From Lachnospiraceae bacterium (GTDB lineage Bacteria > Bacillota > Clostridia > Lachnospirales > Lachnospiraceae): 64,000 nt of DNA. The translations under genes were made by a program, and so were the position numbers. Every line of letters begins with the position of its first letter. The first letter of the stretch is position 1. The notes below the pieces were generated by a model. That model made no database searches, was not told the DNA's origin, and saw only the letters and a list, made by a program, of their open reading frames with translations. Location of the stretch: contig JAFUQM010000026.1 in NCBI GenBank assembly GCA_017472325.1, forward strand, positions 1 to 64,000, given 5' to 3'. Positions 47,084-55,028 of this stretch are shown one piece after another.

Positions 47084-47147
47084 GATTATCCCTTTCTTGC
47101 ACATACATCCTTCTAAGATTTTCTTGTAGTACAATTTATCAGTTACT

Positions 47148-49136
47148 CTATTCTTCTATCTGTTCTAATTGTTTCTTTAATTCCACCATCTTATCACGAA
47201 GTTCTGCTGCCGCCTCAAAGTTGAGGTCTGCTGCTGCCTTTTTCATCTTCTTCTGTACATCACCAATTAGTTTTTCCAATTCCTGTCTTGTCATGGATTC
47301 TGGATCTTTGTCGAATTTCACTTCTTCCTTCGCAATCTCTTTGGAAATGCTAATCAAATCTCTGACAGCTTTTTTTATCGTCTGTGGTGTTATTCCATGT
47401 TCTTCATTATATTTCTGCTGAATCTGACGTCTTCTCTCTGTTTCTTCAAGCGCTGTCTTCATCGAATCCGTTATAACATCCGCATACATAATAACGTGTC
47501 CTTCTGCATTTCTGGCAGCACGTCCAATCGTCTGAATCAAAGATGTTGCAGAACGAAGAAATCCTTCTTTATCTGCATCCAAAATTGCCACAAGCGAAAT
47601 CTCTGGAATATCAAGACCTTCTCTTAACAGGTTGATACCTACAAGTACATCAAAAACATCCAAACGCATATCACGGATAATCTCAGCACGCTCCAATGTA
47701 TCAATATCTGAATGCAGATATTTTACTCTGATTCCCACCTGACGCATATAATCAGTCAAATCCTCTGCCATCTTTTTCGTCAGAGTTGTAATCATAACTT
47801 TATTATGCTTTTCAATTTCTTTATTGACTTCTGAAATCAAATCATCAATCTGCCCTTCCACAGGCCGCACTGATACCTCTGGGTCCAGTAGTCCAGTCGG
47901 ACGTATAATCTGTTCTGTCCGAAACAATTCATGTTCTTCCTCATATACAGATGGAGTTGCAGATACAAAAAGCATCTGATCTATCTTACTTTCAAATTCC
48001 TCAAAATTGAGTGGTCTATTATCAAGCGCTGATGGTAATCTGAATCCATAATCTACCAATGTTTCTTTTCTCGAACGGTCACCCGCATACATACCCCGAA
48101 TCTGTGGTATTGTCATATGGGATTCATCAATAATAATCAAATAATCATCTTTAAAAAAATCCATCAGCGTATGCGGTGTTTCTCCCGCTTCCATACCACT
48201 CAAATGTCTGGAATAATTCTCAATTCCTGAGCAAAATCCAGTTTCACGAAGCATCTCTACATCAAAATTGGTTCTTTCAGAAATCCTCTGCGCTTCTATC
48301 AGCTTATCTTCGCCTTTAAAATAGCGGATACGCTTCTCTAATTCTTTTTCTATCTCTACGCAAGCGTGGTTAATCTTCTCCTGTGGTACAACATAATGAG
48401 ATGCCGGAAAAATAGTGATATGCTCTAATACTGCATGTACTTGTCCTGTCAACGGATCCACTTCTGCAATACGGTCGATTTCATCTCCAAAAAATTCCAC
48501 TCGGATAAGATAATCTCCACCAACTGCCGGATTAATCTCTACAACATCCCCTCTGACACGAAAACAGCTTCGCTCCAAATCAATGTCATTTCTGTCATAT
48601 TGGATATCGATTAACTCACGCAATACTTCATCTCTATCTTTTACCATGCCAGGACGCAAGGAAACCATCATGCCCTGGTAATCGTCTGGACTTCCCAACC
48701 CATAAATACAAGACACGCTGGCTACCACAATTACATCCTTCCGTTCTGCCAATGCCGCTGTGGCAGAAAGGCGCAGTTTATCTATTTCATCATTAATAGA
48801 AGAATCCTTTGCAATATACGTATCACTAGATGGCACGTATGCTTCTGGTTGATAATAATCGTAGTAGGACACAAAATACTCTACCGCGTTCTCCGGGAAA
48901 AACTCCTTGAACTCTCCATATAACTGTCCTGCCAATGTCTTATTATGCGCAATAATCAAAGTCGGTTTATTCAAGGCAGCAATAATATTTGCCATCGTAA
49001 ACGTCTTACCAGAGCCTGTCACACCAAGTAGCGTCTGAAACTGATTCCCTTTTCTAAAACCTTCTACCAATTCTGCAATTGCCTGAGGCTGGTCACCGGT
49101 GGGCTTATATTCTGAGTGTAATTTGAATTTATCCAT
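47148..49136 (-). CDS. uvrB: Excinuclease ABC subunit B
   Basis: A 662-residue SF2 helicase: Walker [14 protein letters not shown], the beta-hairpin region [24 protein letters not shown], the motif VI segment QTIGRAARN and a C-terminal UVR motif ([20 protein letters not shown]). It loads onto lesions with UvrA and recruits UvrC. The start at 49136 has CAGGAAG just upstream. Its leader of about 170 nt carries two 37-bp repeat units, behind a promoter with a LexA-like box. Confidence 0.97.
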   Translation of the reverse strand: MDKFKLHSEYKPTGDQPQAIAELVEGFRKGNQFQTLLGVTGSGKTFTMANIIAALNKPTLIIAHNKTLAGQLYGEFKEFFPENAVEYFVSYYDYYQPEAYVPSSDTYIAKDSSINDEIDKLRLSATAALAERKDVIVVASVSCIYGLGSPDDYQGMMVSLRPGMVKDRDEVLRELIDIQYDRNDIDLERSCFRVRGDVVEINPAVGGDYLIRVEFFGDEIDRIAEVDPLTGQVHAVLEHITIFPASHYVVPQEKINHACVEIEKELEKRIRYFKGEDKLIEAQRISERTNFDVEMLRETGFCSGIENYSRHLSGMEAGETPHTLMDFFKDDYLIIIDESHMTIPQIRGMYAGDRSRKETLVDYGFRLPSALDNRPLNFEEFESKIDQMLFVSATPSVYEEEHELFRTEQIIRPTGLLDPEVSVRPVEGQIDDLISEVNKEIEKHNKVMITTLTKKMAEDLTDYMRQVGIRVKYLHSDIDTLERAEIIRDMRLDVFDVLVGINLLREGLDIPEISLVAILDADKEGFLRSATSLIQTIGRAARNAEGHVIMYADVITDSMKTALEETERRRQIQQKYNEEHGITPQTIKKAVRDLISISKEIAKEEVKFDKDPESMTRQELEKLIGDVQKKMKKAAADLNFEAAAELRDKMVELKKQLEQIEE

Positions 49137-49211
49137 GATTCTTCCTGTTTTACCCTTCCACTATACTCACGAACTTTTCTTCTTTTTCCTTATATCATAC
49201 TTTCATAACAA

Positions 49212-49285
49212 CGAAACGACAGCACGCTTCACGCGCCGTCTTATTCGACCAAACGCCGGCATATTTCACAAGCCGTCTTATCGGA
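49212..49285. repeat. 37-bp repeat, two tandem copies
   Basis: Units 49212-49248 and 49249-49285 are exact head-to-tail 37-mers. The second starts CCAAACGCCGGCATATT and ends GTCTTATCGGA. One C separates it from the A-run of the terminator at 49287. If the promoter at 49314-49342 is right, both units are transcribed in the uvrB leader. Confidence 0.9.
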
Positions 49286-49286
49286 C

Positions 49287-49334
49287 AAAAAACGTGTATG
49301 AATAGCTTTCCCTATTATAGCACATCCATACACG
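49287..49334 (-). terminator. Terminator hairpin overlapping the uvrB promoter
   Basis: CGTGTATG (49293-49300) and CATACACG (49327-49334) form a perfect 8-bp stem, with TTTTTT after it on the minus strand. The loop of 26 nt contains the uvrB -10. RNA from the upstream kinase/liv genes could fold it, but uvrB RNA starting near 49307 could not. Confidence 0.6.
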
Positions 49335-49342
49335 CTTTGCAA
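49314..49342 (-). promoter_or_regulatory. Strong sigma-A promoter of uvrBA
   Basis: On the minus strand TTGCAA (49337-49342), 17 bp, TATAAT (49314-49319), with TGC before the -10 (extended -10). Confidence 0.75.
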
Positions 49343-49353
49343 ACATTTGTTCT
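49340..49353. promoter_or_regulatory. LexA (DinR)-like SOS box
   Basis: Minus-strand AGAACAAATGTTTG matches the Firmicutes SOS box CGAACRNRYGTTYC at 12 of 14 positions, including GAAC and GTT. It overlaps the -35 of the uvrB promoter, as expected for a repressor site. Confidence 0.7.
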
Positions 49354-49379
49354 ATTTTGTTGATATCAATTATTTTGTA

Positions 49380-50003
49380 CTACACCCCAAAGCGAACCTT
49401 GCGATATGCCAAAATTTCTTCTTTACATTTTTCAAATCCAAGTTTACCACTGTGCAAACAGAGGTCATAGTTTCTCGCATCTGTCCAGTCCTGACCTGTA
49501 TAATACTTGTAATAATCTCCACGATATTTATCTATCTTGGCAATATACTTTTCAAGTTCACGCGGTGACATACTATTACGTTCCATAGCCCTATCAAAGC
49601 AAAACTTCTCATCCGCATAAACAAAAACACTCATCACATTAGGATAATCGCGAAGCACATAATCCGCACATCGTCCAACAATAACACAGGATTCCCGATC
49701 AGCAAGCTGTTTGATAATCTTCGCCTGGTAGTTGAATAGGTTTTTATCAGATACAAAATCATCTGACTCAGGGGATATTAAGTCTCCGTCATAGACATCT
49801 TTGAAGCGTCTAAATAACGTATTTTTCTTTAATTTTTCATCCACTTCTCCGAATAATGCTTCATTGATTCCGCTATCTTCGGATGCAAGTTTTAGAATAT
49901 CTCTGCTGTAAAATGGAATTCCCAACTCGTCAGCAACCATTTTGCCTACTGTCTTACCACCGCTTCCATACTGTCTTGCAATCGTTATTACAATATTTTC
50001 CAC
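49380..50003 (-). CDS. Cytidylate kinase-like protein
   Basis: A 207-residue P-loop protein: IARQYGSGGKTVGKMVADEL at the N-terminus, ILKLASEDSG, and ESCVIVGRCADYVLRDYPNV, as in the cytidylate kinase-like family common in Clostridia (distinct from Cmk). The substrate is unknown. It starts with GTG at 50003, with GGGGG 8 nt upstream. It lies 17 bp after livF and may be co-transcribed with the liv genes; its product's link to amino-acid uptake is not evident. Confidence 0.8.
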   Translation of the reverse strand: MENIVITIARQYGSGGKTVGKMVADELGIPFYSRDILKLASEDSGINEALFGEVDEKLKKNTLFRRFKDVYDGDLISPESDDFVSDKNLFNYQAKIIKQLADRESCVIVGRCADYVLRDYPNVMSVFVYADEKFCFDRAMERNSMSPRELEKYIAKIDKYRGDYYKYYTGQDWTDARNYDLCLHSGKLGFEKCKEEILAYRKVRFGV

Positions 50004-50020
50004 AGCTTCTACCCCCTTTT

Positions 50021-50731
50021 TTATTCTCCTAAATATGCCTTTTTGATAGAATCATCATTAATTAAATCTTTCGCATCACCCGAAAGCACAATCTTACCAG
50101 TTTCTAAAACATACGCTCTATCCGCTATCGATAATGCTTTCTTTGCATTTTGTTCCACTAGCAGAACCGTCGTTCCACCAGCACTAACCTTCTCAATAAT
50201 ATCAAAAATCTCATTTACAAAAATTGGCGACAAACCCATAGAAGGCTCATCCATAACAATCATCTTCGGATTAGACATCAATGCGCGTCCCATTGCCAGC
50301 ATCTGCTGTTCACCGCCAGACAACGTACCTGCTCTTTGGTTTTTACGTTCTTCCAATCGTGGAAAACGCTTATATACATTGGCCAAATTCTCAGCAATTT
50401 CTTTTTTATCTTTTCTGGTATATGCTCCCATTTTGAGATTTTCATAAACACTAAGCTGCGAAAATACACGACGTCCTTCTGGAACATGTGCAATTCCCAT
50501 TTCTACAATTTTGTGAGCAGGCATCTTCGTAATGTCCACTCCTTCAAACATAATCGAACCATGCTTCGCTGGCAAAAGTCCTGTAAGTGTATGAAGTGTT
50601 GTTGTCTTTCCTGCACCATTTGCGCCTATCAGCGCAATAACCTCTCCTTGATTTACCTCAAAAGAAACGTCCTTCAATGCCTGAATTACACCATAATACA
50701 CTTGTAACTCCTTTACTTCCAACATTGCCAC
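50021..50731 (-). CDS. livF: Branched-chain amino acid ABC transporter ATPase LivF
   Basis: A 236-residue ABC ATPase: Walker A GANGAGKTTTLHTL, signature GTLSGGEQQMLAMGRAL, Walker B MIVMDEPSMGLSP. The short LivF form. It starts with GTG (50731) behind AGGAGG; an ATG two codons on is possible. It pairs with LivG on the LivH-LivM pore. It lies 15 bp after livG. Confidence 0.92.
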   Translation of the reverse strand: MAMLEVKELQVYYGVIQALKDVSFEVNQGEVIALIGANGAGKTTTLHTLTGLLPAKHGSIMFEGVDITKMPAHKIVEMGIAHVPEGRRVFSQLSVYENLKMGAYTRKDKKEIAENLANVYKRFPRLEERKNQRAGTLSGGEQQMLAMGRALMSNPKMIVMDEPSMGLSPIFVNEIFDIIEKVSAGGTTVLLVEQNAKKALSIADRAYVLETGKIVLSGDAKDLINDDSIKKAYLGE

Positions 50732-50746
50732 TTTTCCGTTCCTCCT

Positions 50747-51505
50747 CTATTCACCCAAATATGCCGTAATAACTGCCGGATTGTTTAATACTTCTTCTGT
50801 TTTACCCTGTGTAAGTACCTGTCCAAAATTCAGCACTGTTAACTCTTCACAAATTCCGCTTACCAGCTTCATATCATGTTCAATCAAAAGAATGGTCATA
50901 CCAAACTTTTCTCTCACAAAACGAATGGTATCCATGAGTTCGCCAGTTTCATTCGGATTCATACCCGCTGCAGGTTCATCAAGCAACAATAGCTTTGGTT
51001 CTGTCGCAATTGCTCTTGCAATTTCCAACTTACGTTGCTTACCATAAGGAAGATTGCTCGCTAAAATGTCAGCCTCTGCATCCAAATCAAATACTTTTAA
51101 AATTTCCATCGCACGACTGTTCATCTCTTTTTCCACACGATAATATTTAGGCAATCTAAAGATACCTTCTATCGTTGAATAGGTATTATGATTGTGCAGT
51201 CCTGCTTTTACATTATCCAATACCGATAATTCCTTAAACAGGCGGATGTTCTGAAAAGTTCTAGCAATCCCACCCTTGTTAATCTCCACAATTGACTTAC
51301 CTGTAATATCTTTGCCATCCAGACGTACAATTCCTTCATCCGGCTTATATACTCCTGTAAGTAAATTAAATACAGTTGTCTTACCAGCACCGTTAGGGCC
51401 AATTAAGCCATAGAGCATACCCTCTTCGATTGTCAAATCAAAACCATCTACCGCACGAAGACCACCGAATGAAATAGACAATCCTTTTACTTCTAACATT
51501 GCCAT
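50747..51505 (-). CDS. livG: Branched-chain amino acid ABC transporter ATPase LivG
   Basis: A 252-residue ABC ATPase: Walker A GPNGAGKTTVFNLL, ARTFQNIRLFKELSVLDNV (LivG-typical), LPYGKQRKLEIARAIA as signature, and LLLDEPAAGMNPNE as Walker B. It lies 2 bp after livM, so probably coupled. AAGGAGG precedes the ATG. Confidence 0.94.
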   Translation of the reverse strand: MAMLEVKGLSISFGGLRAVDGFDLTIEEGMLYGLIGPNGAGKTTVFNLLTGVYKPDEGIVRLDGKDITGKSIVEINKGGIARTFQNIRLFKELSVLDNVKAGLHNHNTYSTIEGIFRLPKYYRVEKEMNSRAMEILKVFDLDAEADILASNLPYGKQRKLEIARAIATEPKLLLLDEPAAGMNPNETGELMDTIRFVREKFGMTILLIEHDMKLVSGICEELTVLNFGQVLTQGKTEEVLNNPAVITAYLGE

Positions 51506-51507
51506 AA

Positions 51508-52575
51508 TTATTCTGCCTCCTTCATGTTTCTGTTCTTAATCTTTGCTTTGATTTTTGCTCTCCAATTAATTGCTGATGGTGCCCAGTTAAATAACATCAT
51601 AGCTATCAGGACAATTGCATATATCAGCATACGATAATCAGAAAGTCCACGTAACACCTCTGGAAGAACTGTCAATATAACTGCCGCAATCATAGAGCCT
51701 CTGATATTACCAATTCCACCAAGTACCACAAATACTAAGATTAAAATAGATGTGTTGTAATCAAATTTCTTTACAGTCAACGTTGATAAATTGTGTGCAT
51801 ATAAAACACCCGCCACACCTGCCAGCGCTGCAGAAATGGAAAATGCCATTAATTTATACTTGGTTATATTAATACCTACAGATTCCGCAGCAATTCTGTT
51901 ATCACGAATTGCCATAATCGCACGTCCACTTCTGGAGTGAATCAAATTCAATATGATAAAAAGTGCAATCAGTATCAGAATAACGCCAATTGTAAATGTA
52001 GAGTTTTTAGGAGTTCCCGTAATACCAAGCGCACCCTTGATAATGACTTCACCATCAGGTGCCATGTTAAGACTTGCAGTATCTGTTACTGAAAAATGTA
52101 AACCATCGGCATCACGTCCTACATACATAACATTCATGAGATTTTTAATAATCTCACCAAATGCCAACGTCACAATTGCCAGATAGTCACCTCTCAATTT
52201 CAGTACCGGAATTCCGATTAGTATGCCAAAAATTGCTGCAACACCAGCTCCAATTAAAATCGCAAGAATAAAGCGAAGCATTTCTGGAAGTGCATCTCCT
52301 ACAAGCACCGAAAAGAAAGCACTCGCATATGCACCCACGCACATAAATCCGGCATGTCCAAGACTCAATTCACCTGATATACCTACTACAAGATTTAAAG
52401 AAATTGCTGCAATTACATAAACACACAGTGGAACCAAAAGGCCTTTCATCAAACTGGAAATATTGCCCGTTGTAACAAGCAGCTGCACTACAAGATAAAC
52501 AACCGCTACCAACAAATAGGTAATCGTATTGCTTTTTGTTGTTTTGTTCATCGTTTTTAAAATATTCATTTTCAT
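51508..52575 (-). CDS. livM: Branched-chain amino acid ABC transporter permease LivM
   Basis: A 355-residue permease with about nine membrane segments. LSLGHAGFMCVGAYASAFF and LRGDYLAIVTLAFGEIIKNL are conserved LivM blocks; SGRAIMAIRDNRIAAESVGI is the ATPase-coupling loop. The C-terminus is lysine-rich (RAKIKAKIKNRNMKEAE). It lies 9 bp after livH. Confidence 0.94.
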   Translation of the reverse strand: MKMNILKTMNKTTKSNTITYLLVAVVYLVVQLLVTTGNISSLMKGLLVPLCVYVIAAISLNLVVGISGELSLGHAGFMCVGAYASAFFSVLVGDALPEMLRFILAILIGAGVAAIFGILIGIPVLKLRGDYLAIVTLAFGEIIKNLMNVMYVGRDADGLHFSVTDTASLNMAPDGEVIIKGALGITGTPKNSTFTIGVILILIALFIILNLIHSRSGRAIMAIRDNRIAAESVGINITKYKLMAFSISAALAGVAGVLYAHNLSTLTVKKFDYNTSILILVFVVLGGIGNIRGSMIAAVILTVLPEVLRGLSDYRMLIYAIVLIAMMLFNWAPSAINWRAKIKAKIKNRNMKEAE

Positions 52576-52584
52576 AGACTTCCC

Positions 52585-53469
52585 TTACACTTTCTCCTGA
52601 ATGTTCTTTCCGAACAAACCCGTAGGTTTGACCAATAAAACTATAATCAAAACCGCAAATACAATTGCATCTGCTACCTGCGAAGATATGTAGGCTTTGC
52701 CTAAAATTTCAATAATTCCTAACAAGATTCCGCCAATCATAGCTCCCGGAATGGAACCAATTCCTCCAAATACCGCTGCAACAAACGCCTTAATACCAGG
52801 CATCGCACCTGTATAAGGTGTCAAACTTGGATAAGCTGAACACAAAAGCACACCTGCAACAGCCGCCAAACCAGAACCAATGGCAAAGGTCAATGATATT
52901 GTTGCATTCACATTAACACCCATGAGCTGTGCGGCACCGCGATCCTCTGAAACTGCTTTCATTGCTCTTCCAGGTTTTGTCTTATTTACAAACAACATCA
53001 ACCCACACATAATAACAAGACAGGTAATAATCGTCACGATAGTTGTTCCTGTAATCGTCAACTCTCCCTGCGCCAAAGATACGGAAGGACATGTAATAAT
53101 ATTAATAAAGGATTTGGTATCTGCGCCAAATATTAAGAGTGCTGTATTCTGCAAAAGATAACTAACACCAATTGCTGTAATTAATACTGCCAATGACGAA
53201 GAAGCATTACGCAACGGCTTATACGCCACCTTTTCAATTACAATTCCCAAAACTGTACATGTTCCCATTCCAATCAACACCGCAAGATAAGGATTCATTC
53301 CTGCTCCTGTTAATAATGTAAGAACTGTGTATGCTCCAATCATGATGACATCACCATGTGCAAAATTCAGCATCTTCGCAATTCCGTATACCATGGTATA
53401 ACCCAATGCGATAATCGCATACACGCTACCTAAACTTATGCCATTAATTAAATACGATATAAAACTCAT
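52585..53469 (-). CDS. livH: Branched-chain amino acid ABC transporter permease LivH
   Basis: A 294-residue permease with about eight membrane segments: LGSVYAIIALGYTMVYGIAK and NFAHGDVIMIGAY at the N-terminus, GRAMKAVSEDRGAAQLMGVN as the coupling loop, AAVFGGIGSIPGAMIGGILL near the end. It is the first gene of livHMGF, separated from livJ by a terminator and a 111-bp repeat array. Confidence 0.94.
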   Translation of the reverse strand: MSFISYLINGISLGSVYAIIALGYTMVYGIAKMLNFAHGDVIMIGAYTVLTLLTGAGMNPYLAVLIGMGTCTVLGIVIEKVAYKPLRNASSSLAVLITAIGVSYLLQNTALLIFGADTKSFINIITCPSVSLAQGELTITGTTIVTIITCLVIMCGLMLFVNKTKPGRAMKAVSEDRGAAQLMGVNVNATISLTFAIGSGLAAVAGVLLCSAYPSLTPYTGAMPGIKAFVAAVFGGIGSIPGAMIGGILLGIIEILGKAYISSQVADAIVFAVLIIVLLVKPTGLFGKNIQEKV

Positions 53470-53501
53470 ACTCGTCCCCTTCTAAATATAATATATTTGC
53501 T

Positions 53502-53510
53502 TATTATAAC
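53502..53510 (-). promoter_or_regulatory. Candidate promoter of livHMGF
   Basis: Minus-strand TGTTATAAT (TATAAT at 53502-53507), an extended -10; TTGCTA (53527-53532) is 19 bp upstream, rather far. It lies 32 bp before the livH start. Confidence 0.5.
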
Positions 53511-53601
53511 ACATACTTTTTCATCATAGCAAGCTATATCCTTCTTAGTTATGCCAAATCTGTAAACACAATACTACTATTCTATAAGAGAACACCTGAT
53601 T

Positions 53602-53712
53602 TCAAACGGGAGCACACTTTACAAGCCGTCTTATTAAACCAAACATCGGCACATTTCACGAACTGTCTTATTAGACCAAACGCCGGCACGTTTCACGAGC
53701 CGTCTTATTGGA
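53602..53712. repeat. 37-bp repeat, three tandem copies
   Basis: Units 53602-53638, 53639-53675 and 53676-53712 are exact 37-bp steps. The third starts CCAAACGCCGGCACG and has the clearest palindrome, CGGCACGTTTCACGAGCCG (53684-53702). The first is the most diverged. One C separates the third from the A-run of the livJ terminator. In the 305-bp livJ-livH gap, the rest (53511-53601) is A+T-rich and shows nothing further. Confidence 0.93.
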
Positions 53713-53713
53713 C

Positions 53714-53762
53714 AAAAAAGAGGATACCCTCCAAATCATATGTGATTTAAAGAATATCCTCT
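53714..53762 (-). terminator. Terminator after livJ
   Basis: AGAGGATA/TATCCTCT at the base and AAATCA/TGATTT at the top form a long hairpin; TTTTTT follows on the minus strand. It sits 12 bp after the livJ stop, so binding-protein mRNA can exceed permease mRNA. Confidence 0.88.
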
Positions 53763-53774
53763 AAATAAATTATA

Positions 53775-54929
53775 TTACATTGCTTTATAAGCACCGTCTG
53801 TGATAACAACTGCTTTAGGCTCTTTGTTAGGTTCTCCAGATTCATCCCATGTAATAGTTCCTGTAAGACCTTTCAAATTAATCTGTGTCATAGCACCCTT
53901 GAGTGCATCACAAATATCAGAAGCAGACATATCTGCTGTTACACCTGCTTTTTCAATAGCTGCTTTAATTGCGTATACTGCATCATATGCATCTGCTGCA
54001 AACTGCATTGGAACTTCGTTGTTATATTTTTCTGCATAAGTTGCAACAAACTTCTGAGTTGCTTCATCTTCTGCATCAGCAGCGAATGGTGTAAGAAGCA
54101 TAACACCTTCAGCTAAAGAAACATCAAAGTTTTCTACACCAAGAATACCATCCAAACCATCGCAACCAAAAATCTTTGGTGAAAAACCTACATCATTTGC
54201 CTGCTGTAAAATCAGAGAAGCTTCCTGATAATAGATAGGTAAGAATAATAACTCTGCGCCACTGTCTTTTGCTTTCTGTAACTGTACTTTAAAGTCTGTT
54301 TTGCTATCAGCTGTAAATGCTTCTGTAGCAACTACTTCAATTCCCTGGTTCGCTGCTTCAGCTTTAAAGCTTTCACAGATACCTGAAGAATATGGATCAG
54401 AGCTATCATAAATAATAGCAACTTTTGTTGCCAACTGATTCACACCTATGTACTCAGCTGACTTTGTACCCTGTGCTGGGTCAGAGAAGCATAAACGGAA
54501 TGCATTAGGACCACTAATACAATCAACAGCTGTTCCTGATGGAGTAATAAGGAACATATTGTCAACAGAAGCCTCTGCCTCTACTGCAATACATGGAGCA
54601 CTTGTTACAGTTCCAACCATCATCTGCATACCCCAGTCTTTGAGGTTGTTGTATGCATTCACAGCTTTTTCTGCATCATGCTCATCATCTTCCATCTTAA
54701 ACTCAATCATAGTGCCGTTAATACCACCTGCTGCATTGATTTCTTCCACTGCAATCTGGGCACCCTTATTAACTGCATCACCATATGCTGCTGCGCCACC
54801 TGTCAGCGGACCTGCTGCACCAATTTTGAATACAGCTTCACCTGTAGTAGCTGCTTCATTGCTACCGCATCCTGCCAAGCATCCTACTGCAAGCATTGTT
54901 ACAAGTACAAAACTAATAATCTTTTTCAC
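53775..54929 (-). CDS. livJ: Branched-chain amino acid-binding lipoprotein LivJ-like
   Basis: A 384-residue type I solute-binding protein. Signal peptide MKKIISFVLVTMLAVGC with lipobox LAGC, then a short linker and FKIGAAGPLTGGAAAYGDAV, GINGTMIEFKMEDDEHDAEK, and DAYDAVYAIKAAIEKAG. It binds Leu/Ile/Val-type ligands outside the membrane and delivers them to LivHM. It starts with GTG (54929), with AGGAGGG 8 nt upstream. Other amino-acid or amide ligands are possible. Confidence 0.92.
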   Translation of the reverse strand: MKKIISFVLVTMLAVGCLAGCGSNEAATTGEAVFKIGAAGPLTGGAAAYGDAVNKGAQIAVEEINAAGGINGTMIEFKMEDDEHDAEKAVNAYNNLKDWGMQMMVGTVTSAPCIAVEAEASVDNMFLITPSGTAVDCISGPNAFRLCFSDPAQGTKSAEYIGVNQLATKVAIIYDSSDPYSSGICESFKAEAANQGIEVVATEAFTADSKTDFKVQLQKAKDSGAELLFLPIYYQEASLILQQANDVGFSPKIFGCDGLDGILGVENFDVSLAEGVMLLTPFAADAEDEATQKFVATYAEKYNNEVPMQFAADAYDAVYAIKAAIEKAGVTADMSASDICDALKGAMTQINLKGLTGTITWDESGEPNKEPKAVVITDGAYKAM

Positions 54930-54967
54930 AATTATTTCCCTCCTATAGTGTTTGTTACTTCCGAATT

Positions 54968-54996
54968 ATATTATACAAAATCACTTTACTTGTCAA
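54968..54996 (-). promoter_or_regulatory. Promoter of livJ
   Basis: On the minus strand a perfect TTGACA (54991-54996), then TAATAT at 17 bp (54968-54973) or TATAAT at 15 bp (54970-54975). The start codon is about 40 bp downstream. Confidence 0.65.
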
Positions 54997-55028
54997 TAGC
55001 AACCGCAGCTACGATAGCATTTCAAGGT

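Noticed and set aside
47308-47315. TTGTCGAA, a match to the Spo0A 0A-box
   Set aside because: It lies inside the uvrB coding sequence, far from any start, so it is most likely chance.
28416-53712. The 37-bp tandem repeats as CRISPR arrays
   Set aside because: Units are head-to-tail with no spacers between them, there are at most three per site, and no cas genes are present.
54448-54948. 166-codon open frame on the plus strand
   Set aside because: It is antisense to livJ, has no ribosome site or recognisable domain, and its composition mirrors livJ codons.
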